A program made the translations under genes and the position numbers. Below, piece by piece: positions 20,555 through 31,541 of a stretch of 64,000 nt of DNA (its first letter is position 1; the number at the start of each line of letters is the position of its first letter). This stretch comes from Diadophis punctatus similis (taxonomy: Eukaryota > Chordata > Lepidosauria > Squamata > Dipsadidae). The stretch covers positions 16,512,590-16,576,589 of the forward strand of contig JALIGW010000014.1 of the NCBI GenBank assembly GCA_023053685.1, given 5' to 3'. Below the pieces are notes generated by a model. It was not told where the DNA came from, did no database searches, and saw only the letters and a program-made list of their open reading frames with translations.

Positions 20555-21341
20555 AAGATGAACTATCAAGATACAAAACGATGTGATGTTGAAATATATT
20601 GGACGGATAGAGACTAATATGATTGCATTTTTCCTTTTCCCTATCTAATGATTACCTATGCAATATTTAGTTAAGTTTTATATAACTTTGAGGTTACTTT
20701 TAATGTTAATAATATTAGATATATATAGTTTGTTGAAGATTTGTTTATTCTTTTTTCTCTTTCTTTTTTTGTTTATTGAAGTTAGTAAGTTAATTTAGAA
20801 TAATATTATGTTATTAATATCATGATGAAATTTAATATTTGTTGATTACTTATGTAACATTTAGTTAAGTTTTATCTTAGAGGTTATTTTTAATGTCAAT
20901 AATATCAGTTTAAGATTTTTGTATTTTATATTTAGTTATTATTTATGTAACATTTACTTTGTATAAGATAGAGGATTGAAGGGAGGAGGGAGGAGGTTTG
21001 TTTGTTTGTATTGTTAAAGAGATTTCTCTTTCTTTTTCTTTTTTCTTTTTTGTATCTTTACTATTGTATACAAATGCGATATATTATTAGTGTATAATCT
21101 GGAGTTGAAGTTTTTTAAAATAGTGTTCTTTTTTTTCTTTTTTAATCTCTTTTTATTAACAATTTAAATTTATTATTATGCCCTGTATTATCTCTGGGAA
21201 GTCCGGGGGGGGGAGGTGGGGAGGGAAGGGGGTGGGTTCGGGGGGGGGAGAAAAAAACAAAAATGTTTGTACTTTATATTTAATATTTTGCTACTACTTA
21301 TGTAATTCTGTACTAATAAAACTTTCTGAATAAAAAAAACA
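20555..21341 (+). other. 3' UTR of the ORF1-only L1
   Basis: AT-rich, non-coding. It contains two direct repeats about 190 bases apart (ATTTAGTTAAGTTTTAT near 20666 and 20860, each followed by a GAGGTTA block), pyrimidine tracts, and a G-rich region at 21205-21250 with several runs of three or more G. G-rich tracts are also known in mammalian L1 3' UTRs. Confidence 0.75.
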
Positions 21342-21356
21342 AAAACAAAAAGATGA

Positions 21357-21866
21357 ATTGGAAGGGAAATTAGGCTTACAAACAACCAAAACAATTAAAC
21401 ATTTAGGGATAATATTAACGAATAGATGTTCATCCATTAAAAAAGACAATTATGACAAATTAGTAAACCAAACAAGATAAGAATTAGAAAAATGGAAAAA
21501 ATTACAGTTATCATTATTAGGGCGTATAGCTGCGATTAAAATGAGTATACTGCCAAAATTTTTATACCTATTTCAAACGGTTCCGATTGAATTAGAGGCT
21601 AAATTTTTTACTAATTTGAATAAAATTATATCTAAATTTATATGGCAAAACAAAAAGCCAAGAATCAAATTAACGAATCTACAGGATGATAAGAGCAGAG
21701 GTGGTCTAGGACTCCCTGACTGGAAACTTTACTACAAAGCAGCATCCTTGGCGTTGATAAAGGAATGGATAAATTTAACCAACAAAAGAATACTAACGCT
21801 AGAGGGCCACGACCTACAAATGGGATGGCATGCTTATTATAATAGTATAAGTATAATAGTATAATA
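21357..21866 (+). pseudogene. L1 ORF2 fragment, right part of split host copy
   Basis: The frame resumes directly from the left part as ELEGKLGLQTTKTIKHLGII, then LLGRIAAIKMSILPKFLYLF and FIWQNKKPRIKL, the region between reverse transcriptase and C-terminus of L1 ORF2. One TAA (near 21478) interrupts it. The copy stops at about HDLQMGWHAYY and runs into ATA/ATAATA-rich sequence, so the C-terminal part is missing. Confidence 0.9.
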
Positions 21867-22230
21867 ATAATAATAACAATAATAATAATAATAGTAATAT
21901 AGTCTTAGTAAATAGTTTGACAGTGTTGTGGGAATTAGTTGTTTAGCAGAGTGATGGCATTCGGCGAAAAACTGTCCTTGTGTCTAGTTGTTCTGGTGTG
22001 CAGTGCCCTATAGCATCTTTTTGAGGGTAGAAGTTGAAACAATTTATGTCCAGGATGTGAGGGGTCTGTAGATATTTTCACAGCCCTCTTTTTGACTTGT
22101 GCAGTATACAGGTCCTCAATGGAAGGCAGGTTGGTAGCAATTGTTTTTCTGCAGTTCTAATTATCTGTTGAAGTCTGTGTCTGTCTTGTTTGGTTACAGA
22201 CTCAATAATTCCTCTCTAGAACTGAATCAG
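21867..22230 (-). mobile_element. LINE C-terminal fragment (CR1/L3-like), antisense
   Basis: The minus strand encodes KKRAVKISTDPSHPGHKLFQ and LLPSKRCYRALHTRTTRHKD, then SFSPNAI. This pattern (arginine-rich RYRALRTRTTRLKDSFFPRAI type) is seen at the C-terminus of several CR1-clade LINEs. It ends toward 21867 in ATA trinucleotides, probably its tail microsatellite. Confidence 0.7.
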
Positions 22231-22615
22231 CAGCTCCTTGGGCAGTTTGAGTACGAGTATGAGTTTGAGTATCTTAGCAATTCTGACAGTAGCCATGGTT
22301 AATGGTATGCCAGGAAGTCAAGAAGAACAACAGAATCAACACATGTTCTGGTCCTCAAGCCAAGAACACCTCAAGGCCAACTGCGTGCATAGGTGACCAT
22401 CAGAAGCTCGGTCCCTTTGGGGCAGGTAGAGAGACAACCTTCTGAGACCCATAGAAAGGGGATGACTTCTACTGCCATGCTGTAAATCTGCATGGTCCCA
22501 CACTCCTGGGGGGAGGGGGGTATAAAATGTTACATTATATGCAGTGGAATCCCACTGATTTACACATAATAATGTTCCAATGCGTGAACATATATGTATA
22601 AAGACAGATAGAGGG
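22231..22615. other. Unassigned DNA
   Basis: No recognised repeat or exon. Confidence 0.4.
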
Positions 22616-22619
22616 ACAT

Positions 22620-23105
22620 CAGTTTTAACAGGTTAATAGATTAACAGAGTTGGAAGGGACCTTGTAGGCCATCTAGTCCAACCCCCTCCCCAAGCAGGAG
22701 ACCCTACACAATTTCTGACAGATGGCAGTCCAGTCTCTTCTTGAAAGCTTCCAGTGATGAAGCTCCCACAACTTTCGAAGGCAACTTCTGTTCCACTGGT
22801 TGATTGTTCTCACTGTCAGAAAAGTTCCTCCTTATTTCTAGGTTGAATCTCTCCTTGATCAGTTTCCATCCATTATTCCTTATCTGGCCTTCAGGTGCTT
22901 TGGAAAATAGCTTGACCCCCTCCTCTCTGTGGCAGCCCCTCAAGTATTGGAAGACTGCTATCATGTCTCCCCTGGTCCTTCTCTTCACTAGACTAGCCAG
23001 TTCCTGCAACCGTTCATCGTATGTTTGAGCCTCCGGTCCCCTAATCATCTTGGTTGCTCTTCTCTGCACCCTTTCTAGAGTCTCAACATCTTTTTATAGT
23101 GTGGT
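22620..23105 (-). mobile_element. CR1 LINE 3' fragment, antisense
   Basis: The minus strand encodes MQRRATKMIRGPEAQTYDER and RRTRGDMIAVFQYLRGCHRE through LEAFKKRLDCHLSEIV then stop, followed by the 3' UTR signature. A 121-codon frame (22704-23069) remains open, with one missing dipeptide relative to relatives. KAPEGQ subfamily. Confidence 0.9.
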
Positions 23106-24770
23106 GACCAAACTGTTTGCACAACTGAGAGAAACCACTTAGAATTCATAGAATTAGAACATTATAGATCGTAAAAGGCAACAGTTTGAGACGAGACTGA
23201 TCTAAATAAAAGTGAGTTTGTCATTTCCCCTTCTCCCTCCCCATTTTGCCCTTTATTTTCGGAATCATATACAATAACAACTTCAGGTACTTTAGTTTTG
23301 GGCCAGCCTTAAATATTAAAAAAAAGGTTTAATTTTTGAACTTCAAAGGTTTTTCACAGGATTGCCGAGTTGATACCACCAGCAGATGGTTCCGATTCTC
23401 CCATCCAAGGTGACTCCCACACGTTCTGCCTCACAAACGATGCAGAGCTTCAGAGGGCTGTCACAGGCACTGCATGTCAAAATGCATCACAACCACATGG
23501 GCAACAATTCCCAGCTTGTCCCAATGAGAAATGCTTGGTTAGCAGGAGATTGCAGGGAACAGACCTTACGGAAAGGCCAACGAAGCAGAGACAGGGACTT
23601 TTTCTGAGAATGCCTGTGATCGATTGGAGAGGGTTCTGCCATCACTCAAGGAAAACCCTTTTACAGTCTGCCCATGATGACGGGACTGATGGTTGTCTCA
23701 TTTGGTGCCAAGATTCAAGAAGATGTGGGTGGTAGGACTTGGGCTGGGGAGGTCTCTTGATCCAGCATTCATGTTTTTCCTCTCTATTTTGCTCACAGAT
23801 GCTCCGCTTTCATTGTTGATGTTCTCCTCCCCTTCCTTTCCTTCTATTGAACTTGGCTGCCCATCCTTAGTTCCTCTTGCTCGGCTTCATTTTCCCATGC
23901 TCCTGAGGATTGGCAGATGCAGCTTCGATTTCCCCCACGAGTATCACAAGGAATGAACTGGGAAAAGGATGGCATTCATTCTTCATATAATAAACAGAGG
24001 TCCCATTTCCCATCTTTCGTGTTGTGCACATATGGCACACATAATGTGTCAATATGCCAGCACTATGAACAACTACCACACGGCATCTCCCAAAGTGGAT
24101 TTGCTGGCTTTAAAAATCAAGGTGTTTCCCTGATAGCTTGAAATCTCTAGGCAGCCTTAGGTTGAGGGGCCTCAGCCTTAAGATCCAAACAGACCGAGAT
24201 GCCAAAATGCAGAATAATTTAAAAAAGGAAATGTAGATTGCAGAGATCTTATTGTAGGGAATGCAACGGAAAACGAATTTGATCGCTTTAGCCATGTTCA
24301 CACAGGAAAACCAGCCAAATTTCCCACAAAGGCTCTCTCACTTAAAAGTGTTAGTTTGTCCTTCTCTCCACTCAGGAAAATGGGGTGATTCTAGCACTAT
24401 TTGAAGTCCTCTGATTTCCTAAAAACCTGGAATGGTAAAATCATCACCGAGAGAGACTCCAATTGCTTCTGGGCTCCAAAGTCTCAGAAATGCTTTCAAA
24501 CTGATCCTCACCACAGTAAACCTTACCCCAGAATGCCCACAGGAGAACATTTGCAAAGATGGCCGGCAGCTGACCAGGACCTGTCCTCACATTTGGCTGC
24601 TCTGTTGCCTTATGAAAATCGCAGCGCCTGCTGTTAAAGAGGTCAGGGGTGGGTGGGGGGCTGCTCTGGCACTGAACGGAATGATGAAAGGGAGCATCTC
24701 AGCACATTGTTTCTGAGGATGAACTTTTGCCTGGGGTGGGATGGGTCTCTATTGGGAAGGCAAGTGGTGG
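23106..24770. other. Long low-repeat stretch, no exon recognised
   Basis: About 1.7 kb without a repeat family I know. Plus-strand frames of 121 and 94 codons (23370-23735, 24432-24716) have no identifiable domain, and I could not pair them with splice sites. It may be unique intergenic or intronic DNA. Confidence 0.4.
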
Positions 24771-24772
24771 GA

Positions 24773-25049
24773 TTCAACTGGTGTAACAACCGGTTCGCTG
24801 AGCGTGCACTTGAAAACAGCTCTAAAACTTACATTCTACCGCAGCCCCAGTGAGTAAAACAGCTGAGGCGGGCAATTTGCTCTGCCGCGCCTATCAGCTG
24901 GGCTTCAAACAAAGGAAATATAGGTCAGAATAATGCAGGGGTGGGCAGGTGGGCCCACCTGATCATTGGAGCGAACTGGTTCGCTCTCAGCTGATCGTCA
25001 GAGCTAGGGGTTCGCCCGAACCGGTCCGAACCGGCTGAATCCCACCCTG
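24773..25049. mobile_element. hAT-type MITE (TGGTGGGATTCAA family), old
   Basis: The left end reads AGTGGTGGGATTCAAC with AACCGGTTCGC nearby; the right end reads CCGGCTGAATCCCACCCT. Flanks GGGAAGGC and GGGAAGAC agree at 7 of 8. The termini are slightly decayed. It is the same subfamily as the outer element at 3862-5686. Confidence 0.75.
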
Positions 25050-25194
25050 GGGAAGACACCACCCTCAAGTGTAGGGATCTCAGGGATATGGAGATGATCC
25101 TGGCCCAGAGAAAGTGCCACCTGTGGAGGAACCCTCAACTCCTGGGGAAAAAGGGAAACTAAAGACTACAAGAAAACAGGTAGTCTTATTGTAG

Positions 25195-25340
25195 ATGTCA
25201 AGGTTCCGTAGTCCTTGAATTATGACATCCATTGAGATTGCTGTCACTAAACAATGCACTTGTAAAGTATGACATCACATGACCACATCACATTGCAATG
25301 GCAACCACAGTAGTCCCCATTGTCATCATAACCCCAGCAC
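25195..25340. mobile_element. Possible fragment of TACAGGTAGTCC-type TIR element
   Basis: GTAGTCCTTGAATTATGACA followed by CACTAAACAATG and TCACATGACC resembles diverged sequence of the DNA element at 51604-51988. The boundaries are unclear. Confidence 0.4.
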
Positions 25341-25571
25341 TGCGTGAGTCATAAGTAGGAAGAGGTGAGGTCCCAGGGGAGGAGCAGAGGGGGATGGCAG
25401 GGTGCCATGGGCAGGCGCCAGGGAGCACAGGCAGGTCAGCAAGAGCTGCATACAGTGCTGGGAAGCCAGCAGGGAAGTTTGCACATGGCAATCACATGAC
25501 CGGGGCTTGCTGTGTCATTGCATTCATGAGCGGGAGGACCGAGTTCCAGATTCATACAGTATAAGCTCCCA

Positions 25572-25640
25572 AGGTCTATGGAGATTCTCAGTCATCCAGG
25601 CCATGGTTGTCCCAAAGGTGCTTTTCCAAAAGGCAAATGA
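25572..25640 (-). mobile_element. Fragment of the GACCTGGATGACTGAGAATC repeat, antisense
   Basis: The minus strand reads CAAAGGCACC-like sequence, then GGACAACCATGGCCTGGATG and ACTGAGAATCTCCATAGAC. It is the outer end of the same element as 10749-11775, 46575 and 61785. Confidence 0.7.
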
Positions 25641-26033
25641 AGCAGACAATAAGCCAGGTTTTTAAATTCAGAGGCTCTCCTGCTTTTTCTTTAAAAAAAA
25701 AAAAATCCATGTGCACACTTTTTCTTTTCTTTTTCTTTCTTTTTTTTTTTTGCAGAAAAGGCGAACCAATTTCAACAAACTAATTTTCCCCTTTAGATTA
25801 GACACTCCTGTTAGATCAGGACGTCCTCTATTGATCCATTTGAGTTATCAGCAAACCAAGCAGTCCAGGGCAGAGCAATTTCTTATCCTCAGATGAGTTG
25901 CCCAAAATTCAACTCAGTGAAAAGTTATACATAGCATCCCTAAAACAAGACCAATGTCCTGGTCTTGTTTGCTTCCTCTCCCTTAGGGGTGAGAGGGTGC
26001 CTCTTCTTCCTGTCATAGTCAAGCCACCCAGCA
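25641..26033. other. Unassigned DNA with poly(A) and pyrimidine runs
   Basis: Contains an A run near 25692 and a T/C-rich run near 25718-25752. Nothing else is recognised. Confidence 0.4.
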
Positions 26034-26190
26034 AGGAGGGAGGGAGGGAGGGAGGGAGGGAGAGGGAGACTATTATAGATCTATTTCGAGCTACTTAGCT
26101 CTCGTCAGATAGCCATACCCTTACTGGGATTTGAACCTGGGCTGCCTACCTTGTAAAGCAGCAGCTTAGCCATTAGGCCACAGGCTCTAT
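26034..26190 (-). mobile_element. tRNA-derived SINE with (CCCT)n tail, antisense
   Basis: On the minus strand a tRNA-like head (GCCTGTGGCCTAATGGCTAA) supplies the A box and GGTTCAAATCC a perfect B box. The body contains CTGACGAGAGCTAAGTAGCT and ends in a (CCCT)n run, seen as GGGA repeats at 26036-26063 on the plus strand. This is a different SINE family from that at 17191. Confidence 0.75.
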
Positions 26191-28482
26191 TCCCTATCAG
26201 CTCTTCACCAGGAAAGGGTTATATATGTTTTTCTGTCGTATTATCCTGGTGTACCCAAATATGGGAGAAAGCATCACAGCTTTCATTTTGCCTTTCGGCC
26301 CCTCTCTGGGACTATATATATCTCCTTGGAGCAAGGACTGCATCCAACCTTGGTATTTCGTGGCCTTCCTTAAACCTTCAGCACAGCATCGGTCATCCTG
26401 AGTGGCTCAATTCCTTTGCTGGCTCAGAGACCCAACAGAGATTGGAAAGTGTTCCAGAAGGCTGTTTCCAGAGCAGCTTAATCAAGTGTGTGATGAGGAT
26501 GGTTCTAAGTGCAAGAGCAGCGGTGTAGAAAGAAATGAGGTGAAGCATTTCTATTACTTGGACCCGGAACATTCTCCCCTCCATTATATTCTACTGGAGC
26601 TTTTCCCTTCTGTCTTATGTTCTGCTGTGTTTATCCAATATTTCTCCACAGCCATTTCTTAGGTATCTCTTGATAAATAATGTACATCCTCGTGGTGGAA
26701 ACCATAATATTCCACCACACTGCACTTCTTCCACACTGCACTTCTTCCACTAATACCTGCTTATTCAGATGGTTGCTCGTCCCCTTCTGGATTCTTAACC
26801 ATTTCTTGTCAACAGTTCTAAGAAGAAGAGCTGAGGACACCAAATGTCTTTGCAAGCAATCTGCATACAAACTTGAGGAAACATCTGCATGCCCCTGAAT
26901 AAGGCAGATACATGTTCCTCTGAGGGTGGCTGAGCTTAAGGGGTGGGGGCTTCACTCTAAATCATGCTAGGCCTCTCCTTCTTATGCCAGACTAGCTGTA
27001 GCAGCTGGAAGAAGAAGGGAGGGAGGGAGGGAGGGAGCCTATAATAAACTTTTCTTCCTTCCCATAGTGGTAGGAGCCCCAACTTCAACTTCACAACAAG
27101 GAGAGCTGAGCTTCTCAGCCCAAATGGTCTTCCTCTGCTTTTTGTCCCCTTTTAAAGCCCTACCTTCTCATCTCATTTTGAAAGTACATATTCACCCTTC
27201 ATCCACCCTTCACCCTTCACCTACCATGGGAGGAAATGTGCTTACTGAGGCCCTGTTGAGAGTTGGACCAAGGCAACTTTGGGTTCTCCAACTTGGTGGG
27301 GCTGGAGGGGGAAGGCCTTCCTAAACTGAAGGTTGGGGAGCAGAGAGGCTGGGGCGGAGGGTCGACTGAGGAGCCAGCTACAGTGCCCTCCTGCCAGGAA
27401 TGGGCTGCCAGTGCCCCCAGTAACCTCTGGGAGTCAGAGCAGATTTGCTGAGATGCACTGGGAAAATAAATGGCTCCGTGGCTGTTCCATCTTCTGACCC
27501 CATGGCGGTTGTGCTATTTCTGGATGATTCTGTGGGCTACAATGAGGGGAGAGGGCAGCTTTTTGGGGGTGAAGTAAACATCCAGTAGCAGAAGCCTCTC
27601 TCCATACACAGCTTCTATTCTCAATTCAGTTGTATTTATAGTACTGAATTAGATTCTCCCGCTTTCTTAAACTCCAGGATAAAAATAGACTGCCTCATAT
27701 TTCTTTGAATGACCAGCAGAGTGATGGTCTCTTGGCTGGCCATTTTCACTGCCAGGCCAGGGAGCTTCAGCCCTTCCCAGGCAATGCTCAAATGCCAAGG
27801 CTTGATTCATTCTGTGGTACAAATGTGCCTCGACCACGGAGGCTTTGTAAATCTTCACATCGCATTTCCTAACAGTAATGGGGTGGGTGGGTGGAAATCT
27901 TGCAGCACCCAGGCCTGGAAATTGAAGCTGCATGACCTTCTAACAGGAAGTTGAATCAAGAAAGCCTGGAAGAAACAAGAAGCTTGAACTCCAGGGTTTG
28001 TGAAGCATGAATCCAGCAGCCAGAAGTTTTAAGGAAAGGATATTCCAAGGAAAACCATTTAATTGCTGGGTTGTGCAGCAGAGAAACGAACTTCAGCTTT
28101 TGCCAAAGGTTTTAAGTTTCAGCAATACCTACAGATTTCAAAACTCGTCTCAGAATGTTACTCCAAAGCAAATGCTCAGTGAATATTTCTACTTAAATTG
28201 GAAATCGTAATTTCCCAGAACATGTCCTCAAGTAGACATTTGGCCTATAGGTGTTTCCTAGAAGGATGCCATCTTTGATTAAAGAACACCATGGTTTTAA
28301 TTAATAGCCCTTATTTTCCTTGAACTGATTACATTTCTAGGAAAGCCACCACCACCACCACAGGGGTCTGTTAGGTGGGGCAAATGACAACACAAACATT
28401 GTGACTTTGTGATACAGGTGAAGTCATGGACATATTTTACCCCATTTTGTGATGATAATAAAAAATGGCAGCTTGTTACAGC
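26191..28482. other. Long low-repeat stretch, no exon recognised
   Basis: About 2.3 kb with no known repeat apart from a short (GGGA)n near 27018-27036 and a CACCAC run near 28347. None of the short frames shows a conserved domain. Confidence 0.4.
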
Positions 28483-28679
28483 AGAGCCGAGGTGGCACAG
28501 TGGTTAGAGGCAGGTACTGCAGGCCACTTTAGCTGACTGTGATCCGCAGGTCAGCGGTTCAAATCTCACCGGCTCAAGGTTGACTCAGCCTTCCATCCTT
28601 CCGAGGTAGGTAAAATGAGGACCCAGATTGTTGGGGGCAATGTAAATATACATTGCTTACTGGTGTAAACCGCTTAGAG
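28483..28679 (+). mobile_element. Snake-type SINE, 5' part (split copy)
   Basis: It begins AGAGCCGAGGTGGCACAGTG, has a B box (GTTCAAATCTCACC) near 28558 and the GGTTGACTCAGCC body, and breaks off after GTAAACCGCTTAGAG. The missing 3' part resumes at 29107 beyond a MITE. Confidence 0.92.
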
Positions 28680-29106
28680 CAGTGATGGCGAACCTATGGC
28701 ACGCGTGCCACAGGTGGCACGCGGAGCCATATTTGCCAACACGCAAGCCATTGCCCTAGCTCAGCTCCAGCACGCAAGTGCGCGCTGGCCAGCTGAATTT
28801 TGGCTGGCGCAGAGGCTCTGGGAGGGCATTTTAGGTTTTCAGAAGGCCTCGGGGGGGGGGGGTTTCGTCCTCCCCAGGCTCCAGGGAAGCCATTGGAGCC
28901 TGGGGAGGGCAAAAAATGGGCCTACTGGGCTCACCAGAAGTCGGGAAATAGGCCGTTTCTGGCCTCCAGAGGGCCTCTGGAGGAATGGGGGAGGCGGTTT
29001 TTGTCTTCCCTAGGCATTGAATTATGGGTGTGGGCACTCGCATGTGCGTTATAGTGCACACGCATGCGCTTTCGGCACCCGAGGGAAAAAAGGTTCGCCA
29101 TCACTG
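28680..29106. mobile_element. hAT-type MITE (CAGTGATGGCGAACC family) inside a SINE
   Basis: The ends are CAGTGATGGCGAACCTATGG and AGGTTCGCCATCACTG. The octamer GCTTAGAG of the SINE is duplicated exactly on either side (28672-28679 and 29107-29114), which dates the MITE as younger than the SINE. A poly(G) run lies at 28850-28862. Confidence 0.96.
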
Positions 29107-29168
29107 GCTTAGAGAGTGCTTGCACTGTGAGGAGGTATATAAATCTCACAAAATAAATAAATAAATAA
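29107..29168 (+). mobile_element. Snake-type SINE, 3' part (split copy)
   Basis: It resumes with GCTTAGAGAGTGCTTGCACT and GAGGTATATAAATCTC, then an AAAT tail (AAATAAATAAATAAATAAAT). The tail differs from the TGCTATTG ending of the copies at 17191 and 57263. Confidence 0.88.
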
Positions 29169-30906
29169 ATGCTGATTACCGTCTCAGATGGAAATGAGAG
29201 AATTGGTATGTTTGGTTAACCATTTTGGGGGGGGGGTCCCATTTTGTCTTCCAGAACATCCTGCTCATTGAGAGGAAATGGCCAACTGCAACCACAAATA
29301 CAGTAAAAATAATCTCCTCCTCCTCCCCTCCCTGCCTCGATGGCAAGTGCTGTTTTCTTCATCAGTGAGAAGCCAAAGCCATACATCTGAAAGAGATATA
29401 TCAGGATGTGAACTAATGTGAACAAAATGAATCTCTTCCCAAATTAATCATTTTCCTCCTGAAGGGCTTGCAGAGTTATCTGTTGTTGTTGTTGTTTTCC
29501 TGGGCATCCGTGTGCATGCAGAGACCGCATGTTCATTAGGGCTACCAATGAAGAGAAGTGGCTGTACCTGCACTCAGGTGCAGAAGCTGCAGGAGCCTTG
29601 CAAAGGATGCAGCTGTGTGAAAGGCACAAAGAGCAAAGCTCGGGTGCTTTGCGTTGCTTTTCTTCTGAACGTTTTGAGGAGCCCGATTAAGAATGCAGAG
29701 TCACACTTAGACATGTAATCTTGAATAAAATAGAAGCTGGCAAAACAAAAGTGACCACAAAAACTTAATAGCTGTTACTTCCATTACAAGAAGCAGCAAA
29801 GGAACAAGAAGGGAAAGAAGGAAGGCTTAGAACCGCAACAGGGTTGTGTTTGTTTAAAATGTGCACACGTGTTTCCCATTCAAAACCTTGGCTTTGATTG
29901 AAGGCTGGAAGAGGCACGGGGTGGAAATGCAGTTCTAGAGAAGGTAGCTTTGAGGAACTGAAAGAAGAAGCCATGCAGGGTTTTCCTCTAGAATATGCAG
30001 GTCCACTTGCCAGCTAGAGAGCCCAGAGGCACCAATCCCACAAAGGTCTGCAGAGAACAAATAGATCAGAGCAGTCTTTGTTTCAGTGAAACTGTGTTGG
30101 TTTCATTCCTTCGATGAAAACTTTTTGAGAGATTTCAACAATTGAATGAAGAGACAAATCCACCAGGAGGCCCTTTTGCTGAAAAACACGACTGCTGGTC
30201 ATAGGAGACAAAGGACTGGGGCTGTATAGATGATGGGGGTGCCTGGCCTTGGAGAACCAACCCACCCCCACCCCCAATCCCAAACTTCTCTGCTTTCTTG
30301 ACAACTAAAGGAAGTTGGCTTGGGAGGGGAAAAAGTGCTCAAAAGTCACACAATTATATCCCTTGCACAAACAATCTGAACTGCAGGACTACCTTAGATG
30401 CTTGCATCTAAGAAGCCCAGTGGATGTTGGGCCTAACAAATGGCCGGTAACTGAGCTTGTCCTTCCGCAAAACTCCCCAGGGCTGCATCTGGCAGAAGGA
30501 CAGAGACACGGGTGGTTGCCTAGTGCTGGGAACCATCTCTCTGTCCGGTTGTCCTCAGATTGTTCTTAGTGCCACAGCGACGCATGCTTTACAACCCAGT
30601 GCGTATTTCACTGAGTACTCATTCAACAGTCCTCCTACCAGTTTGGATCCATTTGCCATCAATGCTCCGAAGCTTTGGGTACACTGGGATGATGACAATA
30701 GGAATATGTTGAATATGGAAAGGACAATAGGAGTATGGGCAATAGGAAAGGACAATAGAAATATAAGGTTAGGCTGCCTTCAGCTGAAGACGGCAGAACC
30801 ACGAAAGCAGAGAGACAGTAGGCGATGTGCCCTCCTCCATAGAGAACCAGGGTCTCTGTGAAACCAGGGGAAGCTCCAGACTTACCTGCAAACCAGGGAA
30901 GTGTGT
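29169..30906. other. Low-repeat stretch, no exon recognised
   Basis: About 1.7 kb with a short poly(G) near 29227 and (TTG)n near 29483. A 134-codon plus-strand frame (30457-30861) has no recognisable motif. Confidence 0.4.
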
Positions 30907-31073
30907 CAGCGGTGGGCTGCTCCCGGTATGGCCCAGTTCTAAGAACCGGTAGCGCAGGCGGTGGGAGGCTCCGACCACCCACCTGGGATGCTTCTGCGCA
31001 TGTGCAGAGGCGTCGTGCGTGTGCGCAAGTGCACATGTGAACCGATAGTAAAGGTTTTTAGAACCCACTACTG
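30907..31073. mobile_element. hAT-type MITE (CAGCGGTGGGCTGC)
   Basis: It starts CAGCGGTGGGCTGCTCCCGG and ends AGAACCCACTACTG, with GCGCATGTGCAG motifs inside. Outer flanks AAGTGTGT and, beyond the neighbouring MITE, GAATGTGT agree at 6 of 8. Its last 8 bases served as target for the next element. Confidence 0.8.
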
Positions 31074-31209
31074 CAGTGTTTCCCAACCTTGGCAACTTGA
31101 AGATATCTGGACTTCAACTCCCAGAATTCCCCAGCCAGCGAATGCTGGCTGGGGAATTCTGGGAGTTGAAGTCCAGATATCTTCAAGTTGCCAAGGTTGG
31201 GAAACACTG
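31074..31209. mobile_element. Short palindromic hAT-type MITE inserted at the end of another MITE
   Basis: A 136-bp palindrome from CAGTGTTTCCCAACC to its reverse complement. The duplicated octamer is CACTACTG (31066-31073 and 31210-31217), i.e. the very terminus of the MITE to its left. Confidence 0.95.
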
Positions 31210-31541
31210 CACTACTGGAATGTGTTTGTGGTGTCCTATTCTGGGGTGTTTTACTGCTCTGTGTAAACACAGGCGGATGCAGCGAAGAAGCCAGCCATAC
31301 ATGTGACTCCTAAGTAAGACCTCATTGCCTCCCATCTGTTTCCCTCCCTGGATTGAACTTAATACAGTTAATGGATCACACAGCAATTTCACAACAGTAA
31401 ACACTCTGTTTTTATTGAAACCGTTGATGAAACTGCCCTCTGCTCTCACCCACCTGCCGGGCTCACTTGCTGAGATTCAGTTTCACAAACTGTAGAGAAG
31501 ACAATCTGTGGAAAGAGAAGGAGAATGATAGAAGCTGTGGG

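Larger units (their letters stand above)
18820..21341 (+). mobile_element. ORF1-only L1-type retroposon (half-L1 like)
   Basis: A 15-bp direct repeat, AAAACAAAAAGATGA (18805-18819 and 21342-21356), brackets this 2.5-kb unit. In order it holds a 664-bp CpG-containing 5' region starting CTTCCGGTTTGGAGCGCGCC, an open ORF1 (19484-20554), a ~790-bp AT-rich 3' region with a G-rich tract at 21205-21250, an AATAAA signal near 21315, and a terminal A-rich tail. There is no ORF2: no endonuclease or reverse-transcriptase frame exists between ORF1 and the tail. Its 3' end (ACTAATAAAACT) resembles the L1 end at 61470-61516 (ACTAATAAAAACT), so it probably used L1 ORF2 protein in trans. Confidence 0.85.
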
